A stretch of 64,000 nucleotides of DNA from Trichosporon coremiiforme (lineage: Eukaryota > Basidiomycota > Tremellomycetes > Trichosporonales > Trichosporonaceae). The position numbers and the translations under genes were made by a program. The stretch is from contig BCJJ01000018.1 in the NCBI GenBank assembly GCA_039545355.1, positions 744,001 to 808,000 on the forward strand. Direction: 5' to 3'. Shown here one piece after another: positions 20,757 through 31,436 of this stretch. The first letter of the stretch is position 1. Every line of letters begins with the position of its first letter. The notes under the pieces are model-generated. The model did no database searches and was not told the origin of the DNA. It was given only the letters and a program-made list of their open reading frames with translations.

Positions 20757-23028
20757 ATGTCGACTCCTGCCAAGACCGAACCACCGACGCCCGCTTCGCG
20801 GCCAAAGGGTGCGCGGCAGTCCTCTTCATGTGCCGAGTGCCGGCGGTGAGCACCTCGTCACGTAACTTCACTGACTCAGCCAGACTCAAGCTCAAGTGCT
20901 CGCGGCCGTTTCCATGCGCATCGTGCTTGCGCAGAGGGTGTGCTCCGATCTGTCCCGAGGGCACCATGAGCGCAAAGAAGAAGCGGTGAGCACGGTAACC
21001 CTCCATAGCTGATCCCCAGATTGATAGTGTCGGGGACTGAGGAGTTGCACGAGCGTATCCATGAGCTCGAGATGGCCCTTGCCGCCGAGTTTCGCAAGAC
21101 GTCAGCGGGAGAACTCCATCCCCTGCTGCGCGCCGAACGCTCACCTGAAACGGATAGCGGAGCATGGGTCCGCCCTGCAGCCCTTGTGGCCGGTTGTCTG
21201 GTAGGCAGCGGCCTGTCCTTCACGCCAGAGGCAGTCCTCCCCTCCCTTCCGCCAGCAGACGTGAACGGCATGCGGGGCAGATTACCACCCTGGCCAGCGG
21301 GACAAGATGCACTTCGCACCGTTCGCGAGCTCGGCAATGCGTTGCTAAGTCCGGAGAAGGAGTCAGAACTCCTCACCCTCTGTGCAGATGGATCGCAGGG
21401 GAGTAGGGGAAGCCTGGCACTCCTGTTTGCACATTTGGCCCTGGGGACGCAGTGCAACACCCTTCTCGTCGAGCCCCATGCGGCGCGGAGTTTCGCAGAT
21501 GCAGCACGGACGCTTGCAGACGCAAGCACGGCTGGCGTGCAGGCGGGCGTCATACTCGCCGAGTACGCAGCGAACGATGGCCGGTTAGGCGACGCATGGG
21601 CTATCGCGGGCGATGCACTGGTTAGGGCACATGGCGTGAGTCCAATTCCTTGGACGTGACTGACTCCAGATCGGGTTGCACCGCGATGGCGGCACGGCTG
21701 GACTTTCAGAATCCGACGCCGAAATACGGCGAGCTACATACTGGGAGCTCGTGGGGTGGTCGCGTGTTCTTGGATTGCTCCTTGGCCGACCGAATCAGTC
21801 GCGGAACGATGCAGGCGACGCAAAACCGCCACAAGGGGAGCGATACCGGTTGTTCTCTCTTCTGGAATCTGTCCTGGACTTGGTAAGTTTCCACGGTGCC
21901 ACTCGTATTGATCATCAGACAACATCAGCGACCCCTGCATCGCTCGATGCTCTCCGGCGCGCAGACGACGCCTTGTCTGCACTCCGGTCAGATCTACCTC
22001 CCATCGCAATCGCGCGCAGCGTCCCGCCGGCAAACACAGTGGGCGCTCTGACATTGCGCCTGCTCGTCTCCTTCGCGAGACTGATGCTGTGTTCGCCCGC
22101 CGAAGCGCTCTTCAGCACAGCCTACGAGGCGGCCAACGAGTGCCTGGAGACGCAGAGGCAGTGGGTCGTGTTCCACCCCCGCCTCCTCGAGAGGACGGGC
22201 TGGGTGTGGTCCGTCGCCGATGCTGCTGCCACCTTCCTCGGCAAGGTTGTGACGTCTTCACCGGGCGGAGCATATGCCACGCCCGCCTTCGCTGCGCTGA
22301 CGGGGTATGTCGAGGTCGTCGTTGCTGCTGGAAAGGCTCTGGGTCCCCTAGCAGCCGTGGTGGAGTCATCGAGGGCTGCGGTCGGAGAACGTAGCTCCAG
22401 GCAGACAGTCAGTGCCGTGCAGCAGTTGACAGCCCTGCCTCGACCGAGCACTGCTGTGGGACAGAACGACAGATCGTTCGGCCAGTCTGCCTCACAGGCG
22501 TTCCAACATCAGTTGCCCGACACCGATTTCAGCGGATATCCAATACCCCAAGCCTCCAACAGGCAGGCAGCGACAGTAACGGCACCGGGTGGTCAAGAGT
22601 TCCAGCGCGGGTTCACCATGATCCCCCCTCGTGTGCCGAGCATACCCACAGTGCCCAGGATAGATACGCAGTTCACGCACCCGCACCCGTCGCACCAGAC
22701 GGCGCCTCCGCATCCTCAGCCCACACAGAGAGACGAGCCTCAGACGTGGTCGAGCTACGAGCTCCTCCCGCCCAACCTGGGGATGGACGACATATACTCG
22801 TTCCGTCACGGAAGTCCGCGGACAGACAGGGTACGCCCCATCAGCGGCTCGACCGTGAACCGTGGGATGAGTATGCCCGCTTTGCCAGCCGAGTTGGCGA
22901 TAGCGACGCCGCACGTCGGGCTGCAGAGCCCGCAGCAGATCCTGGGCATGAGTCCCTTGATGGCGAGCCCTGACCTGATGAGTGAGCAGGAGGCGTCCTT
23001 CTTTTCACGGCCGGGGACGGCGGGCTGA
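20757..23028 (+). CDS. Zn2Cys6 fungal-specific transcription factor
   Basis: Model: join(20757..20845,20884..20985,21020..21635,21670..21882,21919..23028), 709 aa. If the fourth intron (21883-21918, GTAAGT...CAG, 36 nt without a stop) is retained the product has 721 aa. The DNA-binding cluster spans the first splice: C25-AE-C28-RRLKLK-C35-SRPFP-C41-AS-C44-LRRGCAPI-C53. A Lys/Arg stretch (SAKKKR) and a short coiled coil (TEELHERIHELEMALAAEF) follow, as in dimeric Gal4-type factors. The GLHRD...SESDAEIRRATYWELVGWSRVLGLLLGRPNQ segment matches the fungal_trans middle homology region. The C-terminal ~200 residues are Pro/Gln/Ser-rich, a possible activation region. Nuclear regulator; target genes cannot be inferred, and no metabolic cluster lies beside it. 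Confidence 0.92.
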
Positions 23029-23215
23029 GTCCCCGCGCATCAGCAGGTTCATTAGCGTTTCGAACCAGGAGAGGCCAGTTAGTGCACGGAAGTAGTCATA
23101 CAATGCCATCGCTCGTATATGGAAACAGATGGGTTCTACGGTAGTATAGAGATGCGACTCGGATATAATCGCGGTGCTTTCATGCAACAGCGCCCAGCGC
23201 TCGTGAATCGTGACT

Positions 23216-25094
23216 TTAGTATGCGTTGCCGGGGAGGATGTTGTCGCGGTGGACCCGACGGCGGTCGCTCCCGATGCTCGCGTTATTGGCACCGTTAGCG
23301 GTATGGACGCCGTTGTACGAGACGGCCGAGACGGGCGAGCCCGCGCCGCCAGGGCTCTCGGGCGCGCGGAAGCCGGCGACGTCCTGCGGCGTGCATGTTC
23401 CACGCCAGGAGGCGTGCTGCTGCCACCCCACTTGCGGGTCGATGCGCTCGCCCGCCGGCTGGTACGTCATTGGCGGCTGCTCCGGATGCCCAGGGGGCGG
23501 CACCGGCTGCGTCGTGTATGTCTGCGTGGCATAGCGACTTGGAGCACCCGCCTGCTGGGGATATCCGGGCCGAGCAGTGTCGAGAGGAGGGTAGTCGCGC
23601 TGCTGGGGGTGGTACTGCTGGCGCTGGTCGACGAACTCCCAGTCGGCGGGTCCCTGCGCGTACTGCTGTGGCACGCGGTCGTCGTCGTAGAAGTCGTGCA
23701 CGGGCTTGCCGTAGGCCGTTGTCATGGTGTAGCCGGGCTCGACGTCCATGGGCGTCACCGTCTCCCACTGGTCGATCGGTTCCGTGCTGTACCCGTTCAG
23801 GCCGGTCTGGTCGTGCGTAACCGCGGCAGCGGGAGGGGCGACCCATCCCTGCTTCTCGCGCCACTGCGTCAGACGTCGCTGGTACCGCTTGCTGTACTTG
23901 GACGAGGGCCACATGTCACCAGCCAGCGTGAGGAAGTAGAAGAAGAGGATGAAGGCGATCGACCACTCGAGGGCCGCCGCGGCCGAGGACACGAGGTCGC
24001 ACTGGTGTGCTGTGCGATTACCGCGCGCAGCGTTGTTGCCGTGACACACGCCGTAAGTTGCGCCGAAAGCGATCGCGCCACACACGGCGACGACGACGAA
24101 GAAGCACTTCCACTTCGAGTTGCGCAGCAGCGACTTGCGGTAGGGGTGGTCCTTGTGCAGACTCCACACCTGGCCTGTCTGCAAAATGGCCGACAGCGCG
24201 ACACACACGATGAACACGCACGCCATCGACCAATGCACCCTGCTATGGGAGAAGCAGTCGAACTGATGTCAGCTTGATACACCCGAGCCAGGGGGTGCAA
24301 AGATGGAGCAAGCATACTCACCACACCAAGCAGAATCAATGCTGCGCCTCCACAAGCAGCGAAGATGATCGCCAGCCAGCCGAACCACACCGTCCGTCGC
24401 CGCACGTCAGCAGGAAGACGGTCATGGGAGCGCAGCCAACGCTCGCACAGAAGCGACGCGACGTAGAATCCGACCGTGCACGCACACAGCGGCACAAAGA
24501 CCCACTGGATGTCAGCTTGTTTCCTGGAAACTACGGCTCCTTGCAGCAGCTGGTCTGCGGTATGGAGGCGGCCCACGTTCCGTCCAGGTGGTGCTGGCTC
24601 CAAGCGCCAAGACATCCACTTGCCTGTCCGACGGCGCTGGCGGCGACCGCGCAACTGCACATGCAAGAAATAGTGCTGCAACAACTCACCTTGTGCTTGC
24701 CCGCGACGTTGGAGATGAAGACGGTCGAGGGCTCATCGTCCGTGTATCGGGGCTTGCCGCTTGCGACCCACAGGCCCATCATGGCAAGGAGGGCTGCGAG
24801 CCAGCAGAACGCACACGCGAGGGGGAGGTAAACATAGGGCGCGTACACTGATGAATGTCAGCACTAGCTCTAAAGATATGTGTTCATGTCTCGTATCGAA
24901 AAGTCTGGATGCGATCTCGGATCAAACGGAGGGGCTAAAAGATTGGGACATGAGATCTTCGGCGGGGCGCGGGGCGTTCCGATCCAGAAAGAATGGAATG
25001 AGGTAAACATACACGTGTGGTTCATGAAGGTGCGCGTGTTGAGGAGCCATGGGAGCGGCTGGCCCGTCTCGGGATCGCGTTTGCGGAATCCCAT
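23216..25094 (-). CDS. Frag1/DRAM/Sfk1-family multi-pass membrane protein
   Basis: Model: complement(join(23216..24262,24322..24504,24690..24847,25013..25094)), 489 aa; introns of 59, 185 and 165 nt, the first (5'-most) with a GTATGT donor that restores phase into LYAPYVYLP. Features match the Frag1/DRAM/Sfk1 family: an initial TM (LACAFCWLAALLAMMGLWVA), the FISNVAGK motif, further TMs with LCERWLRSHDRLP between them, the FDCFSHSRVHWSMACVF motif and two more TMs. A ~190-residue cytosolic tail rich in Pro, Gln and Tyr ends NILPGNAY. Yeast Sfk1 acts at the plasma membrane with the Stt4 PI4-kinase and in lipid asymmetry; whether this protein does the same is inference. It is convergent with the Zn2Cys6 gene (187 bp between stops). 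Confidence 0.87.
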
Positions 25095-28000
25095 TGCTGA
25101 CTTGTGCTGCTGGCTGTGGGTGGATGAGATGGAGATGCAACTCAAAGTCGAAAAACATTGTGCTCATGGAGTTGTAGCTTGTGCTATACACAGCGGCACG
25201 GCGCAGTCAGAGGTCTCGGAGCAGTGAAGTCGCGGTTCCAGGGCAGGTCAGTGAGTTCCCCTGGTTGTTCCAAGCGGGCAGTCCTACACGGCAGCCAAGG
25301 GAGACGTCGCGATTGGAGTAGGCAGTAAGGGATGATGTCACCGATCCACCCGATCCACTACCCAGCCGGTGGGACCGTTGGGACATGACCGTGGGCGTGC
25401 CCGCTTTTGGCCTCTTCTGTGGCCTGGGCCGCGGCGCAGACCTCCACTCTCCGTACCTTCGTACTCTTCTATGCGGATACGCGGACCCACCAGACGGGCG
25501 AGTGGTGCCTTCTGTGCCAGCTTAGTGTCAGCTGTGTGCCTTCGCCGCAGCTTCTGTGATTCTTCTGCCTGGCACGTTCCCCTAATATTCCCCTAATATG
25601 ACCGGCGAATTTTCCAGACTCTGGTTGGCAATAAACAAAGCCTCAAGCACAACGTACAACCCACGCGGACTTTCAAGGTTAATCGAAACGTTAAACTGAA
25701 TCCAGCACCCAGCTGCACACTCAACTGCCACTGTCTGCCGCCGGATCTCCAACCTCCACCTCCCCGTGACAGATGACTTCGATGCCTGGGGAATGCAATG
25801 AGCCCACTGACGTCGCGGATTGCCCGTGCCGCTCCACGGTGGTATGCATTCTGCTCCGCATGCGCCGAAGCGAGCCTCTCCCTAACGAGGTAAACAGCAC
25901 GCCCAGCGCAGAGGCACGCAGAGGACATGCGGCATGGCGCGCAACTCGCCAGTGCTGGGCCACGCTGAGCGACGAAATGAAAAATGCTGCGCCACCCGAT
26001 CCACAAGAGGCATATCAGCGTCCATCCCTGGTAGGGGCCGGGCGTCCTGGCGCCCCGCGATTGGTGCGTAGCGTGCCGACCAGGGGTGCCAGGGCTACGG
26101 TGACTGGGAAGCACAGCGACCGGGCGGTCCGCACACCGATACGGGCGGCGATACGGGTGCTGGAAGGTATGCTTGTTCTCGGGGCTCTCGGGGCAGCCTG
26201 CGGGCAGGCAAGGGGGCAAGTCAGCACGACGCCTTGGCGCCCGCCCCCCGCCGACAGCCCGGCCGTGCTCGGCCTTCTCTCCCTCCTGCTGTTCGCTGAG
26301 CAATGCGGAAGTTTTGCACAGATCTCCACCTCTGTTTGGTCGGGCGGAAGCCCGGGTGGCCAATGCCCCGGCGCTACGGGCTGGCCGAGCTGGAGTGCGC
26401 ACACATCAATGCTCGCGGTGACAGACTCGCCATCAATTACGGAAGTTCCTACGGAGGCACGAATCCTTGCGGTAGTCGTCGGTGCCTGTGTGATGCCGCC
26501 ACGTGTTTGACCTCTACCAAAGTATTGTTCTCCTGTCCTCACATTCGCTTGCGACATCGCTTGGGCGAAGAAGAAATGGGGTCCGCAGGAGGTGAGATGG
26601 AAGGTAGCCCACCGCTTGCTTGTTTACGTCCGCATGCCCGCACCCGGCCGGCCACAATCAGAAGCAAGGGCGAAGCGTTTCTAGGCGTTCAGGGGCCGAC
26701 GCTGTCCGACGCCGCCTACGCCTTCAGCCAGCCAACTCTGTCTCAGGCTCTGCGGCTGCCGGAGTCGCTCTGGCCGAAAGTGAAGTGTGCGAGGTCGAAG
26801 CGAGCGGGAAAGGCTCCGTGCTGGTCGCCCACCGTTGCCGCGAGGTCGATTGTCTGCCCCTCGAACTGACCGTGTAGACTGCGCGCAGATGGCTGTCACT
26901 TCCGCTGCGTCCGTTGCGTTGCGCAGCAGTGAACAGCAAGCAGAGCCCGAGCCCGCCGTGACTCATTTAGCAATCCAGATCGCCGCGGCTGGTGGCCGGG
27001 AGGCGTCGATGAATGGGCGCGCGTATCGAGCTATGGCCCGCGGATCTGCAGCCGATCAAGACAGCACTGCCATTCTGTGCATCGAGCGTTCTTGCACTGC
27101 AATGGGCGATGCGGGCCCATGAAAAGAACGAGAAGTCAGTGTCACCCTCTCACTGCAGGGGGTTCTGACGAGTAGAACAATGGGCCGTAACGGCATAGTG
27201 ATGTTCAGGTTAGAACTCGGAAATAAAAAGCCTGAAGCAAGTGGCCAAAGTGCTGGCACTACAGCGGACGAGGAAGGTGGAGGTGCGAGGTGTGAGATGG
27301 TGGGGCGTCCGAGCGACGGGGCATCAAACGAGCGCGCAGGCGGGTGCGCATCTGCCGCATTTGCGTGTTTAATGGCGGGCCTAGGGCACGAGCTAGGGGA
27401 CGCCAGGGCTGTTTTTGATAATCACTGAAATGATACAAGATAGTCGATTTGACCGAGGATTATCCCTTATTCTTTTCACGATCCCTCAAACTCTTTCGGG
27501 GCCACCGCTAGTGTTGTTTTCTGCCAGCCCTGACCCTGCCCGTCCAAATCCTTCCAGCAGCTTTCGTATACTCGTCTTTGCCTGTGCTGACAGCTGATGA
27601 TTTTTTCAAGCGGACGTTGGTGCCATGCTTGCTGCACAGTGGTAGAATGGTTCAAAACCTCACTGGCAATGTTTTATGCACATCTATTGCGGCTTGGTCT
27701 TGGCGACGGTCGACACGCCGGAAGGGGCTCGTGCCTGAACTTTGTGCACCCACATGATTGTGCGGTGTGAAGAGCCAGTGCTCGCCAGCACGGACTGGGC
27801 TGGTCAAACTGACACGTGATTCCGATTCTGCGGATTCTGGCGCATTGCCTAGCACCTTGTGTGACCTTCTTCCGTCTATGCAGATGCTGCGTAGTGTCGG
27901 GGAGCACGCAGCAGGGGGCGGGCGTCACGGTGATCAATGTCATACATGGACGAGCCGGCAGCAGACGGCAGGGATTGAGTTGATAGGACAAAGCTACGTG

Positions 28001-28322
28001 ATGGTTGGAATCAGGTCATTGAGGCAGAAGACTCGGTACTCAGTAGATTAGGATTCTGGCTGAGCTTCATATGGCACCTGGCGCCCACGGCACACGGTAC
28101 TCTGGCACCTTGCATCAACACCTGCGCCGCCGCACGTACCTGCGACTTTGACGCAAGTGGAGGAGGATAGAGAGGAACAAGCCAGCCAGGGCACTCCAGG
28201 GAATACAGGGAAAGCAGGGGCCGGACGGCCGGAGGGAATGGGCGCTTGAGGGGGGCCGGCGAGGGCCGGTGGGGACTGACAAGGCAGGTGAGCAGAGGCT
28301 AGTAGCCACCCTGGCCATCATC

Positions 28323-28465
28323 TCAGGGCGCAATCAGGGATGCTCAGGAACTCAGGGACTCTGCAGATGAACCGGCGTCAAGCCTGTTTAGGCCACGTCA
28401 GGCCAGGCAGCATCAGGCCCAGTCAGGCCCCGTCAGGCCTCATCATCTCAGGTCGTAATCTCAGG
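28323..28465 (+). repeat. clustered TCAGG motifs, partly in 10-bp register
   Basis: TCAGG occurs ten times in 143 bp. Four are TCAGGCC at 28398, 28413, 28423 and 28433, the last three exactly 10 bp apart. It looks like a degenerate minisatellite or a cluster of binding sites; it lacks the uniform repeats and spacers of a CRISPR. Confidence 0.7.
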
Positions 28466-29853
28466 ATGCACGATGGCCAGGACGTCTTAGCACAGGGGGA
28501 CTCCAACGCTGTCAGTGTCGGTTCGGTGGGCTTCGACCTCTCCTGAAGGCCGCCGCGAGCTCTTTACCTCGCCGCTCGCAAACGCCAGCACCGTGCGTGT
28601 CAGTGGCTGTGGTCGGTAGAAGATGTTCTGAGCTCGGCTTCGGTCCCCGGCGCATCTTCCGATCTGGCCGTCACTGGATGTGACCTACTGGGTTCGGTGC
28701 CTTTGCAATCACCCCTCCGCACGCTCGCCTGCCCCGTCCTCGGGCCGTCCGCTGTACGCGCGCAGACAGCGTCACTTACTGGTACTCGCCCCTGGTCCGT
28801 CGAACTGTCGAAGCGTCGAACCGCCGGGTCTGTGGTCCTGGCGTGCCCGGCATCGGCTCCAGACCAGGCTCTGATCTGAGACTGACCTCCATAGACATAG
28901 TCGTATAGTCGGTTTAGTCCCTTTTGACTTCAGACGATAATCGCCCCTCCTGAGCGTCCTGAGCCTCCCTCCGTTCCCTCCACCGATCCACCGCCCCTGT
29001 CCCTCCAGGCTCCTGGCTCCTGGCGCCTGTCCCTTCCGTCCCTCGTCCCCTCAATCGCTCTGCACACTACATGCCATCCACCCATTTACTCCGACAACTC
29101 ACCTCACACATCTCTCTCACCCATCATCTCCCTCTCATCACCACCACCGAACCCCCAACCCCGCACCCACTCCACAACTTCCTCGTCGTCCTAACCTGCA
29201 TTACCTCTTCAGTCTACAAGCACGACAACATCATCCAGCTTCTTACACATAACGGCCCCCATTCCTTCGTCTTCGTGCTGTTTCTAACGGCTCACAACTC
29301 CCTCTTCTTTTCTTCTCCCTCTGACCGATCCCCCCTCTCTTTCCCGAGATCCATCAATCGAGCCCTCTCCTCTTTTCATCCAGCAACCCAGTCGACCTCA
29401 ACAGTTAACTCGGTAAGTCCTCTTCCCCACTTCTGTTCTCTCTGCTGGTGTCTGTTCTCGCATCGTGTTCTTGGGCATCTTTTCATTGTCTTGTGTCAAC
29501 ACCCAGTCTCTCGTCAGTACATTCTATTTCCACCACCCCTTTCCATTGAATGCCTAGGCCCCTTGAATCGTTTCCACCAGACCTTTCCGGCCAGTGTCTC
29601 AACCGCATTGCATGCATCGCAGAGATGTTGGATGCCTTCTCGCGTTCATGCATGGCAGAGAGTCTGAAGCAAACTGGTGGATTGGGCGGCGACGGGTCCT
29701 AGTGGGGGGACGACCTGGCAGTGACTGTCACCTGGGTCCGATGGATCTCCGAGTCCAGGTCCCCCGCTAGTCTTCACCCTCCTCTTTCCCCCGTCACTTC
29801 ACTTCTGGTGCTCTGTTCTCTCTCGCCCTTTCCGCGCTCGTCTCTTGCTACCC

Positions 29854-29881
29854 TGGTTGATTAATCGTGGTTGATTAATCG
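29854..29881. repeat. tandem 14-bp duplication containing palindrome GATTAATC
   Basis: Two exact copies of TGGTTGATTAATCG (29854-29867 and 29868-29881), each with the palindrome GATTAATC (29859-29866 and 29873-29880). It sits within the presumed long leader or promoter of the Sds3-like gene. Confidence 0.85.
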
Positions 29882-31436
29882 CACTCTACAATGTGGTGTG
29901 GGTACGACTACCGTGGCCCCCCGCTGTACCACGGCCTATGTGGCCGCAAGGTACACAAGCGTCTGGACACACGACCCGCATGCGTCTGCCGTCTGTTGGA
30001 CGGAGAGTGGTGCATTACATGCTCCTTCTATGCTCCCAATCATACGTACACGTAACGGGTAACCGGGTATGTGTTACACCTTCTATATCATTCAGTCTGG
30101 GTGTCTCTCGGCCGCTGGCACGGATCGGCCTCCACCATCGGTTCCAACCAGCCCCAACACGTTTCAAGCCTCATTGCCTCATTGTCTCAGAGGTGGGCTG
30201 CGCGAGACGGGCACAGGTGGGAGGAAGACGGTGACGGGTCTGCATCTGCGCTTGCATGCGCGCTTGTCATGGATGACAAGAGACACGAGACGTGTTTGAT
30301 GTGTGCATGGGAGCAGGATCGACCGCTGGCGATACGGATTTGGGTTCTTGGGTCGTTTGGACAGTCGGGGCGGCGAGGGCGGGAGACGCAAAGACCTTTT
30401 CGTGTGGGTCCAATGGCGCGCGCCCCCTCATACCCATCCGGCCCTGGATCCAAAGCCAAGTAAAGTGCACGTAGCCCCCCATCTCTATAAGGAGAAAATT
30501 TGTGTTGTTGCTGCTGCTTTTTCGCACAGCAAACTGCATAGGTGACGTGCACGCAAGACAGACGGGCGATCACAGTCGGGACTGGTGTCTTGCGCTGTGT
30601 GCCCGGTTGAGCTTGGTGTGCGTGGGGTGTGTGTATGTGTGCCGAGGATGGAAGGAAGGGCGTGTGGCCTGGCGCCGGGTGGGAGGATGACATGAGGGGA
30701 CGAGTGGTGGTATCCTGCGGCATCCCTGGCCCTGGACTAGCTGGGCTGAGTGCCGTCGTGCACTGGTGCTGGTGGGAGCTGGCTGGCTGGGGGAATGGGT
30801 GGTCTGCCGGCTTGCGGTTGGCCGCGGCGGCGGAGGGTGGGTGCATCGCAGGGCCAGGAGTGCCAGGAGCTGCAATCAACCGCTGGTCGTCTTCTCCTGC
30901 GAGGCTAAACTGGACCTGAATCGTCATCACGAGCTCTAAATTGGATCCGCTTGGGCTTCTGTTTGGGTGGCAATGGGGTCTCCACAGCGCACATCCGTTA
31001 CGTAACCTTTCCGAAACTGTATCCCGGCCGTTTGGTCCCTCACCGCCCCTGATCTCCTGTCAAAGTCCTGGCTCGTCCTGGCTCCCTGCGAAGTCAAACT
31101 CGCCAGCCCAGGATCAGGACCCCGTTGCGCCAGGCCGCCACCATTGCCTGGATTGCCTGCTTTGCCTGGATTGTACTCACTCGCGCTCCCTCCCTCCCTC
31201 CCTCTCCTCTCTCTCTCCGTCCGCCTGCAGCCTGCAGCCCAACCCGCCCAGTCATCCCTTCCGAGCACCAGACCAGCAACACCACCAGACACCTCACCCC
31301 TTGCATTTCAATCATCTCGTTGTTATTCCACAGTATGCTTACTCGCCCCAGAAATCGACACCACTGATACATCGAGTTCTCTGTCGACGTCCCAGCACCA
31401 CCCTTCCCCCTTCCCCTCCTCTCCCCCCCCCAAGAC

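Larger units (their letters stand above)
25095..31436. other. 6.3-kb gene-poor region
   Basis: No protein-coding or structural RNA gene could be supported. Open frames up to about 270 codons exist (for example minus strand 25593-26402) but have random-looking composition and no splice partners. The right end, roughly 28930-31436, is pyrimidine-rich on the plus strand with a good donor (GTAAGT at 29413), which suggests a long spliced leader for the gene starting at 31437. Two repeats are listed separately. Confidence 0.5.

Noticed and set aside
25593..26402. 269-codon minus-strand frame in the gene-poor block
   Set aside because: No domain, no splice partners, Arg/Pro/Ala-rich random composition, and an equally long frame overlaps on the other strand.
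28323..28465. CRISPR-like array
   Set aside because: Repeats are only 5-7 bp with irregular spacing apart from three; eukaryotic context; no cas genes.
29071..29667. 198-codon frame in the CT-rich leader
   Set aside because: It arises from pyrimidine-rich DNA (Ser/Leu/Pro/His) and contains a strong donor at 29413; better explained as untranslated leader.
25095..31436. Centromere or retrotransposon island
   Set aside because: No reverse transcriptase, integrase or LTR-like repeats are visible, and the region is not AT-rich.
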